Shown here: in pieces, positions 8,107 through 16,519 of the stretch
Position numbering within the stretch: position 1 is the first letter of the stretch
Layout of the letters: the number at the start of each line of letters is the position of its first letter
NCBI GenBank assembly: GCA_040221475.1
Contig: JAVKEJ010000058.1
Coordinates: forward strand, 558,001-622,000
Direction: 5' to 3'
Length of the DNA: 64,000 bases
From: WLXB01 sp040221475
GTDB taxonomy: Bacteria > Pseudomonadota > Alphaproteobacteria > Rhodospirillales > Rhodospirillaceae
Notes under the pieces: model-generated
What the model was told of the DNA's origin: nothing
The model's database searches: none
The model's input: only the letters and a program-made list of their open reading frames with translations
Made by a program: the position numbers and the translations under genes

Positions 8107-10356
8107 TTAGGGGACTGCGGACTCTGCTGTGCATGCGGGTGAGGCATGGTCGATTTTCGATTTTGGAACAGTGATGACGAAGGTTGTGCCAACACTTGGT
8201 GTGCTCTCAAATTCTAGCCGGCCTCCGAACCGTTTGATGATGTCTAAAGAGATCGACAATCCAAGGCCGCTTCCTTTGCCAGCTTTTTTTGTCGTGAAAA
8301 AAGGTTCGAACAGTCGGCGGCCAATGTGTTTAGGAATGCCGCATCCGGAATCAGAAACCGAAATGAAGATGTTGTCCCTGTCCTGATCGGCGTCGATAGA
8401 TATTGTTTTGCTGTCTGATGTTTCAACCGCGTGGCTGGCATTGATCATAAGGTTCAGTACGATCTGTTCCAAAGCATCAGCACTGATTGCAGCCAGGGGC
8501 AGTGGGCTTTTGACGTGGTTCTCAAATATAATACCGGCGGTTTGATAAGAGGATGCCGTTAAACTTGACGCGCGATTCAGGGCGTCATTGACGTTGGCAT
8601 GGGCACTCAAGTCTTCTTTGAACCGTGAGAAAGACAGCATGTCCTGGACAACGCGGATGACCCTTTTGATTTCGGACTCGGCTTTGATAAGAGCCTCTCT
8701 GGCGCGGGCATTCTCCGTTTTGCGCAGAGCATATGCCACATAGTTGACGCACCCCATGAGCGGGTTATTCAGTTCGTGGGCAAACCCGGCGGACAGCGTG
8801 CCAAGGGTTGATAGTTTCTCTGCCCGGCGCCGTTCGGTGACATCTTGGTTGATGCCGATCATTAGCGTTTTTTCCGCTTGCGGGGCTTTAATGACACGGG
8901 CTTTGCCGTAAATCACACGAACGGTACCGTCCGGTTTGAGAATGCGGAAGTCTTCTTCAAAATCGCCATATCCATTTAGGGCATGATTTACAGCCTGTTC
9001 AATCCGCGGCAGGTCTTCCAGAAGAACGACTTTTTTAAAGGACTCGTATGTTCCCTGAAACGTCTGTGATGTAAAGCCAAACAAGTTGAGGCTTTGTTGG
9101 TCAACATCTAATTGTCCGGTTTCGGGATCCAAATGCCAAGTTCCTGTTCCACCCGCGCTGAGCGCGAGATCTAAGCGCTCCCGGTCGGTGGTGATCACGG
9201 CTTCTGTTTTGCGGCGTATCACGATTTCTCTCTCTAGGGCGTTCTGAACCTGCTGTCTGGCATTTACCTCTGCTTCCAGTTGGGCGTTGGCTTTGCTCAA
9301 TGCTCTGGATCTTTTGAGGCTTGTTTGAACTGTGAGGACCGAACTGTAGAGCAGAAGGGTTAGAATGATCCCAAGGGTGACGGCGATGTGAGGAAGAAAA
9401 CGGCTTGCCCCGTTCAGCAGGTTCTCAGTCTTTGTGGCTGTAACGGTCCATTCTTCTGCGCCGGACTTAATCGTGATCTGTGTTTGCAAAGCGTTGGATA
9501 TGTCAGGCAACTCATTATCATAGATGGCCCCGGTGCTATCTGTGACGACGATAGCTATGGCTTGCTCTGCGCTCTTAACTTGGGCGCCATAAAGCGCACT
9601 TCCTGTAATCCCGCTGGCCGTTAACCCGGCGATAAGCAGGCTCAGCGCCAAACTGGTGTAGGTCCGTTGTCTTGCCCTGTTGTCCGACCTCAACACGACG
9701 TTAATCATCCCAAGCCCCAGCAGTACGATAGCGAAAGATGTCATCAGGCTCATCGGGACCGCCCTCGACCAGGCATAGGTGTAAGGAATGCCTGTGATGT
9801 AACCGGTCAAGGCAATGAGACCGAGGGTTGCAGTTGCGGCCCCGGACACAGCCGGAATGTATCGTTTGGCGATGCGGCGCGTTGCCAACTGGTCTGCGCC
9901 TGTGCGAATACCTGTTCCTAGGGCAAAAATAATGAGTGCAAGGCCCACATTAGGCGCCATGAGGACATAGCGGCCAAGCTCAACCGGCCACCTCCCCACC
10001 ATAACAGAGACAGCGGGTAGACTCCCGAGTATCGCAATAGTGGCTATTGTTACACTGAGTGCCAAGGAGATGCGGCGTGATGCGCGGAGGGGCGTTTTAA
10101 AGGATGACAGCAGAAGGCTGAACCCGCACAAGACGAGACCAAAGGTGGTCCCGGTCTGGATCGGTAAAGCTGGGGTCGAATTATAGGTCTCAATCACTGT
10201 CAGGCCGGCAAAGAATATGGTGATGAGCGCGCAGATTGCAGTGGATGCATATATCGCCGACAGCCAGTTAGATAGCTCGGGACCTGCAGTGGGGAATACT
10301 CTGGCGCTCTTTACTCGTGGTGCCGAGCGGCGCAAATATGATGTGATTGCCACCAT
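8107..10356 (-). CDS. Membrane PAS sensor histidine kinase, KaiB-linked
   Basis: A 749-residue sensor kinase. About seven hydrophobic segments fill residues 34-252, then a roughly 70-residue extracytoplasmic-looking loop, an eighth segment (322-343), a coiled coil (345-390), a PAS domain (about 394-510), HisKA with phospho-acceptor His527 in AHELNNPL, and HATPase_c (N-box near 635-640, DSGCGIP at 669-675, GKGSGLGLS near 694-701). Last gene of a three-gene minus-strand operon after the receiver and KaiB genes; 12 bases separate it from kaiB. Its cognate regulator is probably the lone receiver upstream. The signal sensed is unknown. Confidence 0.9.
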   Translation of the reverse strand: MVAITSYLRRSAPRVKSARVFPTAGPELSNWLSAIYASTAICALITIFFAGLTVIETYNSTPALPIQTGTTFGLVLCGFSLLLSSFKTPLRASRRISLALSVTIATIAILGSLPAVSVMVGRWPVELGRYVLMAPNVGLALIIFALGTGIRTGADQLATRRIAKRYIPAVSGAATATLGLIALTGYITGIPYTYAWSRAVPMSLMTSFAIVLLGLGMINVVLRSDNRARQRTYTSLALSLLIAGLTASGITGSALYGAQVKSAEQAIAIVVTDSTGAIYDNELPDISNALQTQITIKSGAEEWTVTATKTENLLNGASRFLPHIAVTLGIILTLLLYSSVLTVQTSLKRSRALSKANAQLEAEVNARQQVQNALEREIVIRRKTEAVITTDRERLDLALSAGGTGTWHLDPETGQLDVDQQSLNLFGFTSQTFQGTYESFKKVVLLEDLPRIEQAVNHALNGYGDFEEDFRILKPDGTVRVIYGKARVIKAPQAEKTLMIGINQDVTERRRAEKLSTLGTLSAGFAHELNNPLMGCVNYVAYALRKTENARAREALIKAESEIKRVIRVVQDMLSFSRFKEDLSAHANVNDALNRASSLTASSYQTAGIIFENHVKSPLPLAAISADALEQIVLNLMINASHAVETSDSKTISIDADQDRDNIFISVSDSGCGIPKHIGRRLFEPFFTTKKAGKGSGLGLSISLDIIKRFGGRLEFESTPSVGTTFVITVPKSKIDHASPACTAESAVP

Positions 10357-10368
10357 GCCGACCCGGCC

Positions 10369-10677
10369 TCAAGATACCATGCCGAGAAGGAGTCCAACCT
10401 CTACTTTTTCGACTGAGGAGAGGTCGCCGATCAATCGTCGTTCCTCGCCTTCCCCTATTTTAATCAAAGTTGGTGTGGCAAAAACGTTGTCGACAACAGC
10501 CGCTTGCGGATCTGCAAGTACATCAATCACCTGAAGGTGCAAGTCTGCACGGTTTTGCGTTTCGATGAGCTTCTGTAATGCGCTTCTTGCACGCATAGCA
10601 CTCGGTGTGCGCCCTGTGACGAACAATTTCAGGATGACCCCTGGCCCTGTTTCAGTACTGAGGCGAGGATCAGCCAT
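10369..10677 (-). CDS. kaiB: KaiB-family (circadian-clock-type) protein
   Basis: A 102-residue thioredoxin-like protein. It follows the KaiB pattern closely: LKLFVTGRTPSAMRARSALQ (16-35), LQVIDVLADPQAAVVDNVFA (48-67), cis-proline-type ATPTL (67-71) and IGDLSSVEKV (83-92). There is no CxxC, so it is not a redox thioredoxin. Cyanobacterial KaiB binds KaiC after a fold switch and displaces the SasA kinase. Here it sits 3 bases after a receiver gene and 12 before a histidine kinase, with no kaiC or kaiA in the window. It may regulate that kinase directly (inference). Confidence 0.88.
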   Translation of the reverse strand: MADPRLSTETGPGVILKLFVTGRTPSAMRARSALQKLIETQNRADLHLQVIDVLADPQAAVVDNVFATPTLIKIGEGEERRLIGDLSSVEKVEVGLLLGMVS

Positions 10678-10680
10678 GGT

Positions 10681-11064
10681 TCAAGCTTGTGCTTTCGTCG
10701 TACCGACGACGCTGTCGACGATGGCTCTGATTTCATCCAGCGCCAAAGGCTTGCGCGCGAGGTCAAAGGGAATGCCTTCATCTTGAATGGCACGTAGGGG
10801 CTCCAAGAATTCACCGTAAAAGGCGGTGACAATGTAAACTGGGATGCCAGGGCAGTTTTTATGGAGCTCGCGTAACGTTTCAACGCCATTCATTCCGGGC
10901 ATTTTCAGATCAAGGAGAATTAGATCGGGTTGGTACATACGGGCCAGTTCAAGACCCGTTTGCCCATCTTCTGCTGAAACGACGTCATAGCGCGTGTCTT
11001 CAAGCGCCATACTGAAGGCGTCACGGACTCCATGGTCATCATCTATGACTAAAACACGTCCCAC
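10681..11064 (-). CDS. Stand-alone receiver (response regulator) protein
   Basis: A single CheY-like receiver domain with no output domain, 127 residues from the GTG at 11064 (a TTG at 11085 is an alternative). The acidic pocket IDDDHG (7-12), phospho-acceptor Asp52 in LLDLKMPGMNG, Thr80 and Lys105 (ARKP) are all present. It is the first gene of the operon with kaiB and the PAS kinase, so it is likely that kinase's partner, acting by protein contact or as a phosphate shuttle. Confidence 0.9.
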   Translation of the reverse strand: MGRVLVIDDDHGVRDAFSMALEDTRYDVVSAEDGQTGLELARMYQPDLILLDLKMPGMNGVETLRELHKNCPGIPVYIVTAFYGEFLEPLRAIQDEGIPFDLARKPLALDEIRAIVDSVVGTTKAQA

Positions 11065-11224
11065 GGTCTCAATTCCCTTGCCCAATTTCTTGCGTGTTTA
11101 CCTTAATTAACGAGAAGTATTCTTCGCTCTTTATGGTTGTTGTTGACGCTGACCATCTATAATGTTTCGATTAAATACAATATACACTCAAAACAAAATA
11201 ACAACATACATTTGGGATGGGACT

Positions 11225-13633
11225 ATGAATACGGACGCACGCACTTTTGAGCCTGCTAGTAGCGCGTTTGAAAAGTCTATGGGGCTCAACCTTCTGGATT
11301 GTGTCTTAAGTGGAACCACGGTTGCTGCTCTGGTGATTGATGAGTCCCACAAAGTTATTTGGGCCAACCGTGCGTTCGAAAAACTGACCGGATTTGGGGC
11401 TACAGCGACTCTGGGCCATTCAATAGAACGCTTTGGTGCTGGCCGCGGAACACCGACCATTGCTGACTGTGCTTGGAGCGCTAGCCAGTTGGGGCGAACA
11501 GCGGCCTGCAAAATTTATTTGCCGACCGCCGGTGGCGATGACGTGCCTGCGCTGTTGGAAATGTCCTCTTTGGCAAATTTTTCTGGGCAAAGTTGTCTTG
11601 TCGCGACGCTCACGGGTGACTCAAAAGCTAGCAGCGCCGCAACTGATCGAGATGCAAGCGCCGTTCATGACATCGTAGCGAAATGTCAGGACGGTTTGCT
11701 GGTGATCGACAAGCGCGGTGCTATCGCATTTTGCAATGCCTCTGCGGCGGCTTTATTCGGTCGCAGCGAACAGGGCATGGTTGGTACACCGTTTGGATTC
11801 CCGTTCACCACGGGGGATGAGTGGACGAGTCTTGAAATGACGCGCCGGGGCAAGCCCGTTTATATCGATATGCAGACCAGGGCTGTATCGTGGCAAGGCG
11901 ATGACGCGACTTTGGCCACCTTAAGGGACGTGACGGAGCGACATGAAGTAGAGGTCATCGTCGCGATGCAGTTAAAAGCAATGGAAGCGACGGCGAACGG
12001 TATCTTTATCACAGACGCAAAAGGACGGATGAAATGGGTCAATGATGCGATCACTCGTATATCGGGATACGGCCGCGAAGAGTTGATCAGTCAGCCTGCG
12101 GATCTTTTGAGGTCAGACACACATGACACTGCGTTTTTCGAGGACATGTGGGCCAAGATAACATTAGGTCAAACGTGGCGTGGACAGATCACAAACCGTC
12201 ATAAAGAGGGGCATACATATACTGCTGAGCAGAGCATCACTCCTATTCATGATAAGGCGGGTCGTTTAACTCACTTTGTCGCCATTCAAGAAGACGTGAC
12301 AGCGAAGCTTAAGGCGCAGGAAGATATTGTACGGCTGGCTGAAATTGATTCACTCACCAATCTGCCGAACCGGGATTTGTTTATGGATCGTGTTGGCACA
12401 GCTCTTGAGCGTGCGGCACGTGGTGATCGTCAGGTTGCTGTTATCGTGATGGACCTTGATCATTTCAAAGACATTAACAACACGCTGGGCCACGATGTTG
12501 GCGATGACATAATTATTAGTGTGACCAAGCGTGTCAAAGATCTGATGCGCACGACAGACACGATGGCCCGCCTAGGTGGCGATGAATTTGGCGTCTTGCT
12601 TGAAGACTTGGAGAATATGAATGCTGCTAGCCGAATGGTGAGACGCATTCTTGACACCTTTGACGAGCCGCTTGTCATTAATCAAAGAGTTATAAAATTG
12701 ACGGCAAGTATAGGCATTTCAGCTTATCCAGAAGATGACGTCGATCCTCTTAATCTGATGCGTCATGCTGAACTTGCAATGTATAGAGCTAAGTCAGATG
12801 GGGGGCACGCGTTCCAGTATTTTGATCAGGCTATGGATGATGAGATTCGGTCCAGGGTTAGCCTGGAACGCGACTTAAGAGAGGCCATTAAAGAACAACA
12901 ACTCTGGCTCGCCTATCAACCCCAAATTAATCTAAAGACTGGAAAAGTGATCGGTGCGGAAGCGTTGTTGCGCTGGTCCCATCCTCAACTCGGGTTTATT
13001 TCGCCGGGCGCGTTTATTCCTATTGCAGAAGCCTGCGGCCTTATTTTGCCGATTGGGGATTGGATTATAGAGGAAATTTGTCGCCAGACTTCAGTTTGGC
13101 GCGCTGCGGGCATGCCCCACATACAAATGGGTATCAATATTTCTGGTCACCAATTTAAACAGCGGGAGTTGGCTACACAGGTGTTGGGGCAGTTGAGTCG
13201 TAAGGGCCTTGATATCGATGCTGTTGATCTTGAAATTACAGAAACCGTTGCAATGGAACGCACAGAGCAAGTAACGCGTAATGTCGATCAGCTTGTGGAG
13301 GCTGGTATCAGTATTTCTATGGATGATTTTGGAACCGGGTATTCGTCGCTCTCAAATCTTCAGGCATTTCCTGTGCGGCGTCTAAAAGTAGATGGGTCAT
13401 TCGTGCGTGGAATTGGATCACATCAAGGCGATGAAAAAATCATAGAGGCTGTTGTTGGACTCGGACACTCGATGGGACTAACCATCATCGCCGAAGGCGT
13501 GGAAACAGAAGAACAGGTCGCGTTTCTCAAAGATCGTGCGTGCGATGAAATACAGGGGTATTTGATCAGCAAGCCGCTGCCAGCTGTTGAGTTCGAGGCT
13601 TTTCTGGTAAACCGCACTCAACACGCGGTGTGA
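11225..13633 (+). CDS. PAS-GGDEF-EAL cyclic-di-GMP signalling protein
   Basis: An 802-residue cytoplasmic protein with no membrane segment. PAS-like modules fill roughly the first half (the last ends VAIQEDVTAKLKAQEDI). Then a GGDEF domain with intact ARLGGDEFGVLLED and an EAL domain with intact GAEALLRW and DDFGTGYSSL. Both enzymatic signatures are intact, so it could make or degrade c-di-GMP. The ATG at 11225 follows GGGATGGG; an upstream ATG at 11162 overlaps a TATAAT and is less likely. It is divergent from the KaiB operon and shares its 160-base control region. Confidence 0.93.
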   Translation: MNTDARTFEPASSAFEKSMGLNLLDCVLSGTTVAALVIDESHKVIWANRAFEKLTGFGATATLGHSIERFGAGRGTPTIADCAWSASQLGRTAACKIYLPTAGGDDVPALLEMSSLANFSGQSCLVATLTGDSKASSAATDRDASAVHDIVAKCQDGLLVIDKRGAIAFCNASAAALFGRSEQGMVGTPFGFPFTTGDEWTSLEMTRRGKPVYIDMQTRAVSWQGDDATLATLRDVTERHEVEVIVAMQLKAMEATANGIFITDAKGRMKWVNDAITRISGYGREELISQPADLLRSDTHDTAFFEDMWAKITLGQTWRGQITNRHKEGHTYTAEQSITPIHDKAGRLTHFVAIQEDVTAKLKAQEDIVRLAEIDSLTNLPNRDLFMDRVGTALERAARGDRQVAVIVMDLDHFKDINNTLGHDVGDDIIISVTKRVKDLMRTTDTMARLGGDEFGVLLEDLENMNAASRMVRRILDTFDEPLVINQRVIKLTASIGISAYPEDDVDPLNLMRHAELAMYRAKSDGGHAFQYFDQAMDDEIRSRVSLERDLREAIKEQQLWLAYQPQINLKTGKVIGAEALLRWSHPQLGFISPGAFIPIAEACGLILPIGDWIIEEICRQTSVWRAAGMPHIQMGINISGHQFKQRELATQVLGQLSRKGLDIDAVDLEITETVAMERTEQVTRNVDQLVEAGISISMDDFGTGYSSLSNLQAFPVRRLKVDGSFVRGIGSHQGDEKIIEAVVGLGHSMGLTIIAEGVETEEQVAFLKDRACDEIQGYLISKPLPAVEFEAFLVNRTQHAV

Positions 13634-13847
13634 TAACGCATTTTTCCACGTTTTGCGAATAACGGGAGCGTGAGCGTTAATGGTCGTTCATTAGCTAATG
13701 CGTGGCGGGTCTTTAGAGTTGGGCCCGTGCAACAGGCCCCTGCGCTGGTCTTAATATAAGTCTGAGCACAAAGCTGTGAGCAGACTGGCATGATTGCGCC
13801 TGAGCCCCTATAAAAGTCCGTTTTTTGAACTTCAGCAGGGGTGAGCG

Positions 13848-14750
13848 GTGGCCATCAACAGTATGACCGGATTCGCGCGCAGCGAAGGTGTCGCCCTGGA
13901 TGGCGCTTTGTCTTGGTCCTGGGAGGTCCGCAGCGTCAATGGTAAGGGGCTTGATGTCAGATTGCGTTTGCCATCCGGTCTTGAAGCTTTGGAGCCCGCC
14001 GTCCGCAAGGGCGTCGCCCAACATCTGACCCGTGGCAATGTCAATCTCACGCTCTCGGCCACATATACGGATGAGTCCTCCGCTTATCAGGTTAATGAGG
14101 CTTTTCTTGATGCGCTGATTGACCTTTCTGCCCGTAAGGTTGCGGCGCATCAGAATAAAGTCCGTGAGGCTTCTATTGATGGGCTTTTGGCGGTGAAAGG
14201 TGTGGTTGAGGCTGCTGATCAGGATCTCAAGTCAGAGCATGATCGTGCGGCGCGATCTGAGGCCCTGTTGTCAGGGTTGTCCAGCGCCTTGAGTGCCGTG
14301 GTGGACGCGCGGGCCGCGGAAGGAGCGCACTTGGGTGCACTGCTGAATGATCAACTCGACCAGATTGATGCTTTGGTCGTCCGGGCTACAAATCTTGCTG
14401 CGGTTCAGCCGTCTGCGCTGAAGGCGCGCCTCAAAGCTCAGGTGGATGCGCTATTAGAATCGTCCCCTGCATTATCTGAAGAACGTCTTACACAAGAAGC
14501 CGCGTTGTTGGCAGCGAAAGCAGACATCAGAGAAGAACTGGACCGGCTCATCGGGCATGTGGCCCAGGGGCGTGACATGCTGGCAAAGGGTGGTTCCTGT
14601 GGGCGCCGACTAGAGTTTTTATCTCAAGAGTTCAATCGTGAAGCCAACACATTGTGTGCTAAGTCGTCGGACTCTGATTTGACCAACCTCGGTTTAGAGT
14701 TAAAGGCCGTGATTGATCAATTCCGAGAGCAGATACAGAATGTTGAATAG
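13848..14750 (+). CDS. yicC: YicC/YloC-family endoribonuclease
   Basis: 300-residue protein of the YicC family, linked in other bacteria to RNA cleavage and stationary-phase survival. It starts AINSMTGFAR, followed by WEVRSVNGKGLDVRLRLPSGLEALEPAVRK. The C-terminus has GRRLEFLSQEFNREANTL, the conserved DUF1732 signature. The GTG at 13848 is preceded by AGGGGTG; an ATG four codons later is possible. It lies 25 bases upstream of gmk, a widely conserved pair. Confidence 0.93.
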   Translation: MAINSMTGFARSEGVALDGALSWSWEVRSVNGKGLDVRLRLPSGLEALEPAVRKGVAQHLTRGNVNLTLSATYTDESSAYQVNEAFLDALIDLSARKVAAHQNKVREASIDGLLAVKGVVEAADQDLKSEHDRAARSEALLSGLSSALSAVVDARAAEGAHLGALLNDQLDQIDALVVRATNLAAVQPSALKARLKAQVDALLESSPALSEERLTQEAALLAAKADIREELDRLIGHVAQGRDMLAKGGSCGRRLEFLSQEFNREANTLCAKSSDSDLTNLGLELKAVIDQFREQIQNVE

Positions 14751-14775
14751 ACCAAGGGCAGGGGATTAAGCCGCG

Positions 14776-15414
14776 ATGGCACAGTCACCCATCGAACATA
14801 GGGGCCTCATGTTGGTTCTGTCTTCGCCCTCTGGCGCCGGCAAGAGCACCATTGCCCGTGCGCTCTTGGAGCGCGAAGGCAACCTATATATGTCTGTCTC
14901 TATGACCACCCGTGCAGCACGGCCCGGGGAAAAGGAAGGGCGGGACTATTTCTTTGTCTCTGAGGACGATTATAAGCGCAAAGTAGAGGCCGATGAGTTG
15001 CTGGAACATGCAGAAGTGTTCGGTAACTATTACGGCACACCGCGCAGCTTGGTTGAAAACCACCTTGTGGCTGGCAATGATGTCATGTTCGATATTGATT
15101 GGCAGGGGACGCAGCAGTTGCGTGAATCCGCGCGCGACGATGTGGTCAGTGTGTTTGTGCTGCCGCCATCCTACGAAGAGCTGGAAAAGCGCTTAACGGG
15201 ACGCGGGCAAGATTCAGAAGAGGTCGTGCGCAAGCGCATGGCAAAAGCTTACGACGAGATGAGTCATTGGCCAGAATATGACTACGTAATCGTCAATGAC
15301 GTGATAGAAGAAAGCATCCAAAATGTGCAGGCCATTTTAAAAGCGGAGCGGTTACGGCGTTCGCGCCGCCTTGGTTTGGGTGACTTTGTAAATTCCATGC
15401 GGCGTAACGGATAA
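14776..15414 (+). CDS. gmk: Guanylate kinase
   Basis: Phosphorylates GMP to GDP. P-loop SSPSGAGKST lies at residues 16-25; GMP-binding residues lie in SMTTRAARPGEKEGRDYFFV and in GNYYGTPRS. FDIDWQGTQQLRE is the family signature. 212 residues, normal length. It is in the same direction as yicC and 31 bases upstream of the RND adaptor gene. Confidence 0.97.
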   Translation: MAQSPIEHRGLMLVLSSPSGAGKSTIARALLEREGNLYMSVSMTTRAARPGEKEGRDYFFVSEDDYKRKVEADELLEHAEVFGNYYGTPRSLVENHLVAGNDVMFDIDWQGTQQLRESARDDVVSVFVLPPSYEELEKRLTGRGQDSEEVVRKRMAKAYDEMSHWPEYDYVIVNDVIEESIQNVQAILKAERLRRSRRLGLGDFVNSMRRNG

Positions 15415-15445
15415 AGCGTGCTTGGGTGCGCTAGAAAGTAGCTTG

Positions 15446-16519
15446 ATGACTCGATTAATGATTATAGGTGTTTTGGCTGTCGCATTAGTAGGGACAGCCT
15501 ATGTCTATTTGGGAGACAGCGGCGGCGACGACCTTGTTGGACGCCCAACGGGTCCGCGCCCTGGTGTGCCCGTTGAGATGATGACCGTCACGACACAACG
15601 CTTCATTGAACTCGAGACGGCCGTAGGCTCTCTGGCCTCTGATGAGGCGGTGATCATTCGTTCTGAGATTGCTGGCCGGGTGGAAGAGATTGGCTTTACC
15701 GAAGGTCAACCGATTGCCAAGGGCGATTTGATTATCACCATTGACGACGATATTTATCGCGCCGAGTTTGACCAGGCAGAAGCACGGCTCAAGTTGTCGC
15801 AGGCCAACTATGATCGTGCGGTAGATCTGGAAAACAGAGGGGCAGGCACGCAGCGCGCTTTAGATGAAGCGTCGTCAAAGCTACAGGAAGATCGCGCCAC
15901 GCTTGATTTGGCCCAGGCCCGTCTTGAGCGGACAGAAATTCGGGCGCCGTTCTCTGGTGTGATCGGTATTCGCCGCGTCAGTCCGGGGGATTATCTCACC
16001 GCAGGGCAAGAAATCGTCAATCTCGAGGCGATTGACCCTATTAAGGTGGCCTTTGCGTTGCCTGAGGTTTTGTTATCGGTGGTGCAACCAGGTCAAAGCG
16101 TGCGTGTCTCAGTTGATGCTTTTCCCGATGAGACGTTTGAGGGTGAAGTCTACGCCATTGATCCCCGGATTGCCGCCTCGGGGCGCAGTGTCACGTTGCG
16201 CGCGGTCGTCCCGAACCCGGACGGTCGTTTGCGCCCAGGTCTTTTTGCGCGGATTGCGATTATTTTTGGCACGCGTGAGAACGCGATTATGATTCCAGAG
16301 AGAGCTTTGGTGCCTATTCAGGGTCGTCAGACTCTTTTTGTGGTCGAGAACGGCGTGGTCAGTTTGCGCGATGTGGAAACGGGCAGTCGCCGCAATGGTC
16401 AGGTTGAAGTGACCTCTGGTCTTGAACCAGGCGAGCAAATCGTGACGGCAGGTCAACTTAAGTTGCGCGAGGGTTCGCCCGTGGTCGATGTCAGCGCCAT
16501 GACGGAGTCTGGGGCATGA
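15446..16519 (+). CDS. RND efflux periplasmic adaptor (membrane fusion protein)
   Basis: Links an RND pump to an outer-membrane channel. From the ATG at 15446 it has 357 residues. There is an N-terminal membrane/signal segment (MIIGVLAVALVGTAYVYL), a lipoyl/barrel-sandwich half (IIRSEIAGRVEEIGFTEGQPI), a coiled-coil hairpin (FDQAEARLKLSQANYDRAV to LDLAQARLERTEIRAPFSG), a beta-barrel, and a C-terminal proximal domain. There is no lipobox cysteine. It overlaps the pump gene by 4 bases (ATGA). No outer-membrane factor gene is in the window. Confidence 0.93.
   Translation: MTRLMIIGVLAVALVGTAYVYLGDSGGDDLVGRPTGPRPGVPVEMMTVTTQRFIELETAVGSLASDEAVIIRSEIAGRVEEIGFTEGQPIAKGDLIITIDDDIYRAEFDQAEARLKLSQANYDRAVDLENRGAGTQRALDEASSKLQEDRATLDLAQARLERTEIRAPFSGVIGIRRVSPGDYLTAGQEIVNLEAIDPIKVAFALPEVLLSVVQPGQSVRVSVDAFPDETFEGEVYAIDPRIAASGRSVTLRAVVPNPDGRLRPGLFARIAIIFGTRENAIMIPERALVPIQGRQTLFVVENGVVSLRDVETGSRRNGQVEVTSGLEPGEQIVTAGQLKLREGSPVVDVSAMTESGA

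Noticed and set aside
11143..11163. Promoter TTGACG + TATAAT before the GGDEF-EAL gene
   Set aside because: Only 9 bases separate the two hexamers, too close for sigma-70. The TATAAT may still be used with another -35.
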